From the NCBI GenBank assembly GCA_947469815.1, contig CANIRI010000013.1, positions 1 to 18,779 on the forward strand: a DNA stretch of 18,779 nucleotides, read 5' to 3'. This document shows positions 7,014-13,201 of this stretch, piece after piece. The translations under genes were made by a program, and so were the position numbers. Below the pieces are notes generated by a model. The model saw only the letters and a list, made by a program, of their open reading frames with translations. It did not search any database and was not told the origin of the DNA. How positions within the stretch are numbered: the first letter of the stretch is position 1; each line of letters starts with the position of its first letter. The stretch comes from Comamonadaceae bacterium (GTDB lineage: Bacteria > Pseudomonadota > Gammaproteobacteria > Burkholderiales > Burkholderiaceae_C).

Positions 7014-7829
7014 ATGCCTGACTCATCCAGGAAGTTGTCCAGGGATAAACCCCGCGGAACACAGAGCGTTGAGCGGGCGGCAATGCTGCTGCGAATTATT
7101 GCATCCCATAACCGTGCGGGGCTTCGGGTTGTGGACCTGTGCGCCCTCACCGAATTGCGTCGCCCCACAGTACATCGTTTGTTGCAGTGTTTGATGCGTG
7201 AATCGCTCGTTGCACGCAATTCACGGACGCGGAATTACCATCTGGGCGCACTTCTTTATGAATTGGGTATCACAGCTTCCCCAGCGGTCAAGCTCGAAGA
7301 TTTATGCCACCCTTTTATTGCAAAGCTAGCTGAGATTACTGGTGACATGGTTTTTCTGACATTGCGTAGCGGATACGACGCCGTGTGTATCGACATGCAG
7401 GAGGGCGCTTTCCTTACCCGTACTCATATGGAGATCGGCAGACGACGGCCATTGGGGATTGGTGCTGGCAGTCTTGCCATACTGGGCGCAGTTTCTCGCG
7501 ACGACGCAAAAGATGTTTTGTCCTGTAACAAAACGCGGTGGGCGGCCTTTAACGGGCTTACCGCCCAAAAAATGCTTAAGCAATTGAAGAAAACGCGCGA
7601 GCGTGGATTTGCTGTACACGACGGGTCGGTTTCAGGAGCCCGTGCGATAGGAGTCGCGTTGATGGATGCACGCGGTTTGCCGTTCGCGGGTCTTAGCGTT
7701 TATGCAGCCACCAGCCGTATGCAGGAATCGCGGTGGCCGGAGTTGATCCGGATATTGCGGCAGCATGTGACGATTATTGAGGGGGCCATCAAAAAGAGTG
7801 GGAACAAAACACGTGGTGCTGCCGGTTGA
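7014..7829 (+). CDS. IclR-family transcriptional regulator
   Basis: A 271-residue protein read from ATG 7014; an in-frame TTG at 7002 would add four residues, and neither start has a good ribosome site. The N-terminal winged helix (about 17-78) contains GTQSVERAAMLLRIIASH, the recognition helix RRPTVHRLLQCLMRESLV and RNYHLGALLYELG. The effector-binding IclR domain follows (about 90-255), with RRPLGIGAGSLAILGAVS and the GFAVHDGSVSGARAIGVAL stretch. IclR proteins usually control a neighbouring catabolic operon in response to its substrate or intermediate. Its position, divergent from the lyase-LeuC-LeuD-Bug operon, makes that operon the obvious target. Family sure; whether it activates or represses cannot be seen. 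Confidence 0.92.
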   Translation: MPDSSRKLSRDKPRGTQSVERAAMLLRIIASHNRAGLRVVDLCALTELRRPTVHRLLQCLMRESLVARNSRTRNYHLGALLYELGITASPAVKLEDLCHPFIAKLAEITGDMVFLTLRSGYDAVCIDMQEGAFLTRTHMEIGRRRPLGIGAGSLAILGAVSRDDAKDVLSCNKTRWAAFNGLTAQKMLKQLKKTRERGFAVHDGSVSGARAIGVALMDARGLPFAGLSVYAATSRMQESRWPELIRILRQHVTIIEGAIKKSGNKTRGAAG

Positions 7830-7922
7830 TGCCGCAGGACGTTTTTATCGAGATGGATACTGTGAAATCCAGAGAACGATTTAAATGACCCTGGTGTTTT
7901 CATGTCACTATGCGCAGCCTGC

Positions 7923-8225
7923 CTATTTTTCACTGAGCCCGGCTTCTTTTGCGGCCTTTGACCAGATCAGGGTTTCGGCGGCCATGCGTTTCCCCATGTT
8001 CTCCGGCGTACCGCCGACCGCCTCCAGCCCGGCTTCGAACAGATGCTGTGTGATTTTTGGATCGGCCAGCGCCTTGTTGTACGCGGCCGACAGACGCGCG
8101 ACGACTTCATTCGGTGTGCCCGCCGGCGCCACCGCGCCAAACCACTGTGCGATATCCATGTCGGGATAACCGAGTTCGGCGAGCGTGGGTACATCGGGCA
8201 GCGCCTTGGACCGCACCGGTATCCG
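7923..8225 (-). pseudogene. Truncated Bug-family binding protein (C-terminal third only)
   Basis: The reading frame gives VRSKALPDVPTLAELGYPD, then QWFGAVAPAGTPNEVVARLS and a normal Bug C-terminus ending at TAG 7923. Full proteins have about 320 residues; only about 97 remain, with no signal peptide and no N-terminal ligand domain. Upstream of RSKALPDVP the frame (IRIPV and beyond) no longer resembles the family, placing the breakpoint near 8225. A GTG at 8216 could start a short peptide but has no convincing ribosome site. It is a relic of a lost transport gene at the rim of a rearranged junction, converging with the IclR gene 93 nt away. Confidence 0.75.
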
Positions 8226-8586
8226 GATGGTCGAAATCGGATGTATCGGCGATCGCCAAGGTGATGAATTCGGCCATCTTACGGGCGGGGCCTTTCGCGG
8301 ACACGATGCCGTGCAACGTGCAAATTTGCGTAATGCGACTTTTCCACTCAGCTACCCAATACGTCAAACGAACTTCGTGGCGATTTTTTCCAATTCCCCG
8401 CCGCCCGACCAAATTACTTCTCGCACCTGCTGCCTGTAAGTCATTGAAAATAAACGAAGTGGCGTCGCGAGCGCTCGCGTCCCTACTGATAACAGAGAGG
8501 GGAAATGGCGGGAATTGGGTGGGAAATCGCGCCGCCGCCGAAGCGACGCTCGCGAGGTCATTGCGGTTTTCACTGGGGAAATGGGC
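8226..8586. other. No recognisable gene; rearranged sequence beside the tmRNA scar
   Basis: Open frames of 60-200 codons run through this stretch on both strands, but none shows a family motif, ribosome site or convincing protein composition. It lies between the Bug-gene breakpoint and the tmRNA terminator. It is best read as decayed sequence downstream of an old ssrA gene. Confidence 0.5.
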
Positions 8587-8616
8587 AAAAAAAATCCCAA
8601 CTGATAAGAGTTGGGA
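8587..8616 (-). terminator. Rho-independent terminator (native ssrA terminator)
   Basis: On the minus strand an 8-bp perfect stem (TCCCAACT/AGTTGGGA, 8595-8602 with 8609-8616) with a 6-nt loop is followed by eight T (complement of A8 at 8587-8594). It begins 11 bases after the CCA of the tmRNA fragment, the usual place for an ssrA terminator. Confidence 0.85.
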
Positions 8617-8626
8617 CTTTGAGTAT

Positions 8627-8654
8627 TGGTGGAGGCGGCGGGAATTGAACCCGC
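8627..8654 (-). other. ssrA: 3' end of a tmRNA gene (ssrA), probable attachment-site remnant
   Basis: Read on the minus strand these 28 bases are a T arm (GCGGG-TTCAATT-CCCGC), the 3' acceptor strand CGCCTCC, discriminator A and encoded CCA. This matches the 3' end of betaproteobacterial tmRNA, whose 5' end normally starts GGGGGCG and pairs with it. The match stops sharply after the T arm: 8655 onward is very AT-rich and has no tag-coding or pseudoknot region. A terminator follows at the expected place. Tyrosine integrases often use the 3' end of ssrA as attB and leave such a displaced copy at one end of an island. An island extending to the right is therefore inferred. Confidence 0.7.
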
Positions 8655-8708
8655 ATTTATTTAGCAAATTAATTATTTAAATCAATGGCTTCGCGTTCGC
8701 TAGGGCTC

Positions 8709-8729
8709 TTGTGCGAATTTTGTGCGAAT
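8709..8729. repeat. Tandem pair of TTGTGCGAAT
   Basis: Two exact 10-base copies (8709-8718 and 8720-8729) with an 11-nt period, almost one helical turn. They lie 55 bases from the tmRNA scar. Such repeats could be integrase arm sites, but no integrase is visible in the window. Confidence 0.4.
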
Positions 8730-8850
8730 CAGTGGCAAGCATTACAAGCGCAACTGTTCGCAAAGTCCTCAGAGTTATTTCACCTTTATCTCTCCCGGGA
8801 GGACAGGTCAGATCAGAGGAAGCCAACATACATAATATGTGCTGCGATCA

Positions 8851-8900
8851 ACGGACTTTTAATCCGTTGGTCGCGAGTTCGAATTTCGCACTTCCTACCA
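8851..8900 (+). tRNA. tRNA-Lys(UUU) 3' half, 5' half missing or replaced
   Basis: These 50 bases have the exact geometry of tRNA positions 27-76: anticodon stem ACGGA/TCCGT with loop CTTTTAA (anticodon TTT, 8858-8860), a 5-nt variable loop, T arm GCGAG-TTCGAAT-TTCGC, acceptor strand ACTTCCT, A, then CCA. Upstream there is no TAGCTCAG-type D arm. A weak AGGAAGC at 8817-8823 could pair with the acceptor strand at 6 of 7 positions, but the intervening sequence is 8 nt too long and has no normal D loop. A terminator follows. It is therefore a pseudo-tRNA, most simply an attachment-site remnant. Confidence 0.6.
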
Positions 8901-8926
8901 GTTTTTGTTTTGAGCTTCTTGCACTT

Positions 8927-8953
8927 AGCTCAGCCATTGCGGTTGGGCTTTTT
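8927..8953 (+). terminator. Rho-independent terminator after the tRNA-Lys remnant
   Basis: A 9-bp stem including G-U pairs (AGCTCAGCC 8927-8935 with GGTTGGGCT 8941-8949), a 5-nt loop ATTGC and a run of five T ending at 8953. It starts 26 bases after the CCA. Its survival suggests that the tRNA 3' half came with its native downstream flank. Confidence 0.75.
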
Positions 8954-9129
8954 GCATTTTGGGGATCGAATAGCGAGAAGTCCGGCGGTAGGTATGGGCG
9001 GTGGAAACTTGCCCCTATGCGCGGCTCCCAGCGGGGTCACGAGGCTGCGCGAGGTGGGCCGAGGTGCCCCGCCTGGGGCGGCCCGATGGGGGGGGGTGAT
9101 GGCGGTCCAGAAAAACTCCCCGGTAGCAG
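8954..9129. other. GC-rich filler with a G9 run; no gene seen
   Basis: A strongly GC-rich insert between the tRNA terminator and the IS3 fragment, with an uninterrupted G9 at 9088-9096. Open frames cross it on both strands but carry no family motif. Its composition contrasts with the AT-rich LysR gene only 220 bases away, so it is a separate piece of the mosaic. Confidence 0.4.
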
Positions 9130-9294
9130 CCGACGCAGCTCTGACGGCCCAGGACCACAGAATTTCTTCTTCCAGTTGTAGAACGTTGCCACACTGATGC
9201 CGAGCTTGCGGCAGACCTCGTCAACGCTTCTTCCCAATTCTGCCTGTTTCAGCGCAAATGCGATTTGGAGCTCCGTAAACTTGCTTCGCTTCAC
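9130..9294 (-). pseudogene. IS3-family transposase OrfA, N-terminal fragment
   Basis: Translation from GTG 9294 gives VKRSKFTELQIAFALKQAEL, then VDEVCRKLGISVATFYNWKKK and GPSELRRL, the helix-turn-helix region of IS3-type OrfA proteins that binds IS ends. Family members continue into a leucine-zipper helix (about 85-100 residues in total). Here the frame instead runs into GC-rich proline-rich sequence. It cannot encode a working transposase. The start is set by the AAAGGAGG 7 nt upstream. Confidence 0.8.
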
Positions 9295-9352
9295 GACATG
9301 CCTCCTTTTCACTAGGTGAAAATCATGCCGTAAACTCTAATTTACCGTGACA
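9130..9352 (-). mobile_element. IS3-family insertion sequence fragment (one end plus start of orfA)
   Basis: On the minus strand the fragment begins at 9352 with TGTCACGGTAAATTAGAG, a plausible IS end, followed by an untranslated leader, a strong ribosome site (AAAGGAGG) and orfA from a GTG start at 9294. After orfA residue 55 the similarity ends abruptly near 9130. The rest of orfA, all of orfB and the other end are missing. The inferred IS end abuts the LysR stop codon (TAG 9353-9355). Confidence 0.65.
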
Positions 9353-10315
9353 CTATTTATTGGAATACGGTCTAGTCAGATCAACGGTTTTTCCACTATC
9401 TGAAATTTCATGCTGTATAGCTTTGCGCGTCCACTCAGGAGCAAACAAGGCAATAAAATCGGTCAGGTAGTTTCTAAAATGCCGGTCCTGCCGCAAGCAG
9501 ATCGTCATGAATGTTTTGGGAAACAATCCGGTTGCATCGATCGCGGCAATCCCTTCACGCTCTGGATGGTCTAAAGAAAGTGTTGGAACGATTGCAATTC
9601 CCAATCCTTCTGAAACGTAAGTCTTAATGACATCCGAGTCATTAGCGCTAACCACAAAGCGTGGCACTAGGCCTTTAGATTGAAACGCTTCGGTTAATAG
9701 GCGGCCTGCAGTTGATCCCGCGTGATATCCGACAATTGGATGGCGTGCCAGATCATGTAATGACGGACGTTTCTTATTTAATAAGATATGCCCCTTTGGC
9801 ATGATTACACTGCGTTTTATCAATGCACTTTGCAAAAGCAAAAGCGATTGATGTTTGGACGGAAGCAGCGTGCTAATACCTATATGCGCCGTACCATTCT
9901 CAACAAGGCTGACAATGTCCTCTGGGTTCGCTTGAAGCAGCTGAAGTTCGACATTCGGGTGTTTTTTACTGAAAATCTTTGTGGGATTTCTAAGCGTATA
10001 GCGCGCATGCAGGTGGCTGGTTGCGATAATAAGACGCCCACTTCCTTCGCCACGCTCGTCCGCGGAAAGTAATTTGATGTTTTCAGCCTGATTTAACATT
10101 TGATTAGCGATGCCGATGATTTCCTGTCCGACGGCAGTCAGCCCCAGAATTCTGTTTTTTCTTCTCACCAGCAATTTCACGCCAAGTTCTTGTTCCAATA
10201 ACGCCATTTGGCGACTCGCACCAGGCTGAGAGGTGTGACATGTCTCGGCTGCCGTCGATATATTGAATGAGTTTGCGGCGATGGCTTGGAGAAGACTTAA
10301 TTGTCGAAGAGTCAT
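9353..10315 (-). CDS. LysR-type transcriptional regulator, CysB/Cbl-like
   Basis: A 320-residue protein starting at ATG 10315. The N-terminal winged helix (1-60) reads MTLRQLSLLQAIAANSFNIS, then TCHTSQPGASRQMALLEQEL and the wing GVKLLVRRKNRILGLT. The effector domain begins near residue 90 with IIATSHLHARYTLRNPTKIF and KKHPNVELQLLQANPEDI, closest in layout to CysB and Cbl. It is transcribed away from the enoyl-CoA hydratase operon and is its likely regulator, in the classic LysR arrangement. The coding sequence is markedly AT-rich compared with its neighbours. An IS3 fragment abuts its stop codon, so the last residues (DLTRPYSNK) may have been altered by the insertion. Regulation by a pathway acid or acyl-CoA is inferred; a sulfur or selenium signal is possible given the CysB resemblance. 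Confidence 0.9.
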   Translation of the reverse strand: MTLRQLSLLQAIAANSFNISTAAETCHTSQPGASRQMALLEQELGVKLLVRRKNRILGLTAVGQEIIGIANQMLNQAENIKLLSADERGEGSGRLIIATSHLHARYTLRNPTKIFSKKHPNVELQLLQANPEDIVSLVENGTAHIGISTLLPSKHQSLLLLQSALIKRSVIMPKGHILLNKKRPSLHDLARHPIVGYHAGSTAGRLLTEAFQSKGLVPRFVVSANDSDVIKTYVSEGLGIAIVPTLSLDHPEREGIAAIDATGLFPKTFMTICLRQDRHFRNYLTDFIALFAPEWTRKAIQHEISDSGKTVDLTRPYSNK

Positions 10316-10340
10316 CTTAATTTCACTATGTCATGGATGA

Positions 10341-10360
10341 ATTACATTATATAAATTAAT
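10341..10360. promoter_or_regulatory. Candidate LysR operator (interrupted palindrome)
   Basis: The 20-base site ATTA-CA-TTATATAA-AT-TAAT is palindromic at 16 of 20 positions. It lies 25 bases before the LysR start and just upstream of the promoter-like site for the operon, where LysR proteins usually bind to control both directions. Its AT-richness lowers confidence. Confidence 0.4.
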
Positions 10361-10362
10361 TC

Positions 10363-10392
10363 TTATTTTGCATGGGTAGTCCCTGCTAATAT
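10363..10392 (+). promoter_or_regulatory. Candidate extended -10 promoter of the selenoprotein operon
   Basis: TGCTAATAT (10384-10392) fits an extended -10 element (TGnTAnnaT type). The -35 18 bases upstream (TTATTT, 10363-10368) is poor, as expected for an activator-dependent promoter. The start codon lies 65 bases downstream. Confidence 0.3.
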
Positions 10393-10456
10393 TAAAAAAA
10401 ACTGAAAAAATCAAGCCAGAAGCAGGCTTTTCACGCTCTACAAGGAATTAAAACTC

Positions 10457-11251
10457 ATGATTGCTGCAGCAGATACAAACGAACTCGTACTTATTCGTAC
10501 GGTTGAGTATGGGGATGCAGGTCGAGTTGCCCACGTCACCATTAACAACCCCGCTAAACGTAATGCACTGGGAATGGCAGGGAAACGAGCCATTGCCAAT
10601 GCGTTTGCCAAGCTGTCGCACGATGAGAAGTTGCGGGTGGTAGTGTTGACCGGCGCCGGAGATAAATCCTTTATTGCTGGAGCTGACTTGGCGGAGATGA
10701 GGGATTTAACCGTTGAGGAGGCTGAAGAAGAGCATACGCTGACCCACTATGCCTGCGACTCAATACGGCGCTGTCCGGTCCCCGTGATTGCAAGGGTCAA
10801 TGGCTATTGCTTCGGTGCAGGGATGGAACTGGCGGCGTCGTGTGATATGAGAGCGTCAGCAGATCATGCGAAATTCGGCATGCCCGAGGTGCGTGTCGGT
10901 CTGCCTTCCGGAATGGAAGCGGCGCTTTTGCCTGCTTTACTGGGCTGGGGGCGTGCTGCGGAACTGGTTTTAACCGGGGATATTTTCGAAGCGAAGGACA
11001 TGTATCAGTTCGGATTTGTGCAAAAACTCGTTCCCGCCGCAGATTTGGATGCGGCTGTTGATAAATGGGTGCAGTCAATATTGGTGAGCGGGCCGCGCGC
11101 GGTGAGGCTGCAGAAATCATTATTGCGCGACTGGGAGCGCATGTCTTTGACTGACAGTATTCGCAGAGGCATTGAGATGTGTGTGGAGGCTCGTCGCACG
11201 GATGAGCCATCAAGGCTCATGGCAGCCTTCCTGGAACGCAAGAAGAAATAG
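10457..11251 (+). CDS. Enoyl-CoA hydratase/isomerase (crotonase) family protein
   Basis: A 264-residue crotonase starting at ATG 10457, with AAGGA 11 nt upstream. The CoA-binding and oxyanion-hole segments are visible: HVTINNPAKRNALG (26-39), SFIAGADLAEM (71-81) and ARVNGYCFGAGMELAASCDM (112-131). Both acid/base glutamates of true hydratases are retained, E124 in GMELA and E144 in MPEVRVG, so hydration of a 2-enoyl-CoA is credible rather than isomerase-only activity. It is the first gene after the LysR-controlled promoter and is followed, 88 nt later, by a Bug transporter subunit and then four more genes including a CoA-transferase. It probably acts on the CoA thioester made by that transferase. 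Family sure, substrate unknown. Confidence 0.92.
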   Translation: MIAAADTNELVLIRTVEYGDAGRVAHVTINNPAKRNALGMAGKRAIANAFAKLSHDEKLRVVVLTGAGDKSFIAGADLAEMRDLTVEEAEEEHTLTHYACDSIRRCPVPVIARVNGYCFGAGMELAASCDMRASADHAKFGMPEVRVGLPSGMEAALLPALLGWGRAAELVLTGDIFEAKDMYQFGFVQKLVPAADLDAAVDKWVQSILVSGPRAVRLQKSLLRDWERMSLTDSIRRGIEMCVEARRTDEPSRLMAAFLERKKK

Positions 11252-11339
11252 TCATTATTTCTAAATACAGACGCTCTCGTTTTTTCGGTGTGCGAAAGCG
11301 CCAGAGGTGAATAATAAAATGAGTATTGGAGGAAAAGGC

Positions 11340-12320
11340 ATGACTTCTTTTTCATCTGCAGCAGCAGCGGCGATTTTGATCGCAATGGGACTGGCCAGTG
11401 ATGCTGCTTACGCTCAGCAGGCCTATCCGGCCCGACCGGTCAGACTGATTATTCCGTTCCCGCCCGGCGGCAGCACCGATATCGTTGGCAGGGTGGCTGC
11501 ACAAAACCTCACGGAGCTCTGGGGCGTTCAGGTCTTGGTGGACAACCGTGGTGGGGCCAGCGGTCAAATTGGTGTGGAACTAGCCGCGCAAAGTGCACCT
11601 GATGGTTACACGCTGGTCATCGGACATATCGGCACTTTTGGCGTAAACCCATCGCTGTATCCCAAGTTGCGATATGACGCCACCAAAGATTTTTCACCCA
11701 TTTCACTGATCGCACGGGTGCCGAATATGCTGGCTGTGCATCCGTCACTGCCGGTAAAAACTGTCAAACAGTTGGTTGACATGGCCAAGGCGCGCCCCGG
11801 AACGCTGAACTATGGATCCAGTGGCAGCGGCAGTAATCCGTTCCTGTGCGTTGAGTTTTTCAAAATGCTCACAAAGACCGATATCATACACATCCCCTAT
11901 AAAGGGACCGGGCCCATGCTGACGGATCTGATTTCGGGTCAGATTTCATTGACTATTAACGGTGTGCCGCCACTGCTGCCGCATGTGAAGTCAAAGCGGC
12001 TGAATGCCATTGCCGTCGCCAGCGACAAGCGTCTGAGCATTCTTCCCGACTTGCCGACGATCAAAGAATCCGGGGTTCCGGAATATGAGGTGACTCAGTG
12101 GTACGGCATGTTGGCCCCCGTGAATACCCCGGGTGTGATCGTGAGCAAGGTCAATGCCGACATTCAAAAGTTTCTGGTGCGCCCTGACACCGCGGCGAAG
12201 ATGTCGAGCGAGGGGGCTATTCCGGCGGGCAGTACTCCGGAGCAGTTCGGTGCACTGATTCGCGCTGAAATTGAACGATGGGCGAAGGTTGTTAAAGCCA
12301 CGGGCGCAAAACCCGATTAA
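11340..12320 (+). CDS. Bug-family periplasmic solute-binding protein of the selenoprotein operon
   Basis: A 327-residue protein. ATG 11340 is chosen because GGAGGA (11328-11333) precedes it and it opens a clean signal peptide (MTSFSSAAAAAILIAMG, cleavage near AYAQQAYP). In-frame upstream codons (GTG 11307, ATG 11319) would put charged residues before it. Landmarks are YPARPVRLIIPFPPGGSTDI, LVDNRGGASGQIG, APDGYTLVIGHIG, NYGSSGSGSNPFLCVEFF, IPYKGTGPML and ILPDLPTIKESGVPEYE, ending TGAKPD. It should capture the carboxylic-acid substrate of this operon in the periplasm. The usual tctAB permease genes are absent. The amidohydrolase gene starts 14 nt after it. Confidence 0.92.
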   Translation: MTSFSSAAAAAILIAMGLASDAAYAQQAYPARPVRLIIPFPPGGSTDIVGRVAAQNLTELWGVQVLVDNRGGASGQIGVELAAQSAPDGYTLVIGHIGTFGVNPSLYPKLRYDATKDFSPISLIARVPNMLAVHPSLPVKTVKQLVDMAKARPGTLNYGSSGSGSNPFLCVEFFKMLTKTDIIHIPYKGTGPMLTDLISGQISLTINGVPPLLPHVKSKRLNAIAVASDKRLSILPDLPTIKESGVPEYEVTQWYGMLAPVNTPGVIVSKVNADIQKFLVRPDTAAKMSSEGAIPAGSTPEQFGALIRAEIERWAKVVKATGAKPD

Positions 12321-12334
12321 TCCATAGGAATTCC

Positions 12335-13183
12335 ATGTTAATTGTTGATTCGCAAGTCCATATCTGGGGGGCTGACACCCCCGAGCGGCCTTGGCCTGTT
12401 CCGCCCAAATTCCTCAAGGCGGTTCCCGTTCATAACAACGGTATTCCTTTTACTCAGGATTATGTCCTTGGCGAAATGGCCAAGGCAGGAGTTGATCGCG
12501 TCATCATCGTGCCGCCTTCCTGGGAGGGAGATCGAAACGATCTGGCGCTTGAGGCTGCAGCAGCGCACCAAGATCGCTTTGCGGTAATGGGACGCCTGGA
12601 CATCTATCGGGACGATGCGAAGGAGCAGATTCGGAATTGGCTTGCACAACCCGGCATGCTGGGAATGAGATTCGCGCTGCACACGCCTTTGCTGGAGCGT
12701 CCGTTTGTGTCTGGAGAACTGGATTGGGTATGGCGCGAGGCTGAGGCGTCAGGCGTTCCGGTAATGGTATTGGTTCCCCATCGTCTGATGTCGTCGGTTG
12801 CGCGCGTCGCTGAGCGCCATCCCGGCCTTAAGCTGGTGATGGACCATCTTGGACTCGTGCACGGAAAAGATGAAGAAGCCTTTGCCGGTCTGGGTGAGTT
12901 GCTCAACCTGTCGCAATACAAAAACATCGCTGCCAAAGCATCAATCACGCCTTTTTATACTTCCGATCAGTATCCATTCAAGAAGCTTCACACACCTCTT
13001 CGCCGGGTGTTCGATGCTTTCGGGCCCAAACGCATGTTCTGGGGATCGGATCTCTCGAGACTTCCATGTTCTTATCGTCAGGGCGTTACGATGTTTACGG
13101 AGGAAATCCCCTGGCTGTCCGATCAGGACAAGGAATGGGTCATGGGGCGCGGGGTGTGTGAGTGGTTGGGCTGGAAAATATAA
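12335..13183 (+). CDS. Amidohydrolase-2 family hydrolase (lactonase/decarboxylase-like)
   Basis: A 282-residue TIM-barrel protein of the amidohydrolase_2 type, which includes 2-pyrone-4,6-dicarboxylate lactonase and several decarboxylases. ATG 12335 is preceded by AGGAA. The N-terminal strand reads LIVDSQVHIWG, so the usual HxH is QxH (Q7, H9). Other active-site segments are MGRLDIY (85-91), GMRFAL, LVMDHLGLVHG (H171) and FWGSDLSR (D239). The change at the first histidine suggests a modified or absent metal site, as in metal-independent lactonases of this family. It probably opens a ring or hydrolyses or decarboxylates an intermediate in the cytoplasm. It is sandwiched between Bug (14 nt) and the selenoprotein (18 nt), so co-transcription is very likely. 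Family sure, reaction unknown. Confidence 0.85.
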   Translation: MLIVDSQVHIWGADTPERPWPVPPKFLKAVPVHNNGIPFTQDYVLGEMAKAGVDRVIIVPPSWEGDRNDLALEAAAAHQDRFAVMGRLDIYRDDAKEQIRNWLAQPGMLGMRFALHTPLLERPFVSGELDWVWREAEASGVPVMVLVPHRLMSSVARVAERHPGLKLVMDHLGLVHGKDEEAFAGLGELLNLSQYKNIAAKASITPFYTSDQYPFKKLHTPLRRVFDAFGPKRMFWGSDLSRLPCSYRQGVTMFTEEIPWLSDQDKEWVMGRGVCEWLGWKI

Positions 13184-13201
13184 ATCTCATGGGGATTATT
13201 G

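Noticed and set aside
8107..8667. Minus-strand ORF of 186 codons across the tmRNA scar.
   Set aside because: It overlaps the terminator, the tmRNA end and the Bug remnant in another frame; no motif or ribosome site.
8627..8960. A complete or two-piece tmRNA gene.
   Set aside because: Only the T arm, acceptor strand and CCA are present; no GGGGGCG 5' end, tag reading frame or pseudoknots follow in the AT-rich neighbour.
8685..9197. Plus-strand ORF of 170 codons.
   Set aside because: It spans the tRNA-Lys half, its terminator and the IS3 fragment, so it is a chance frame through non-coding pieces.
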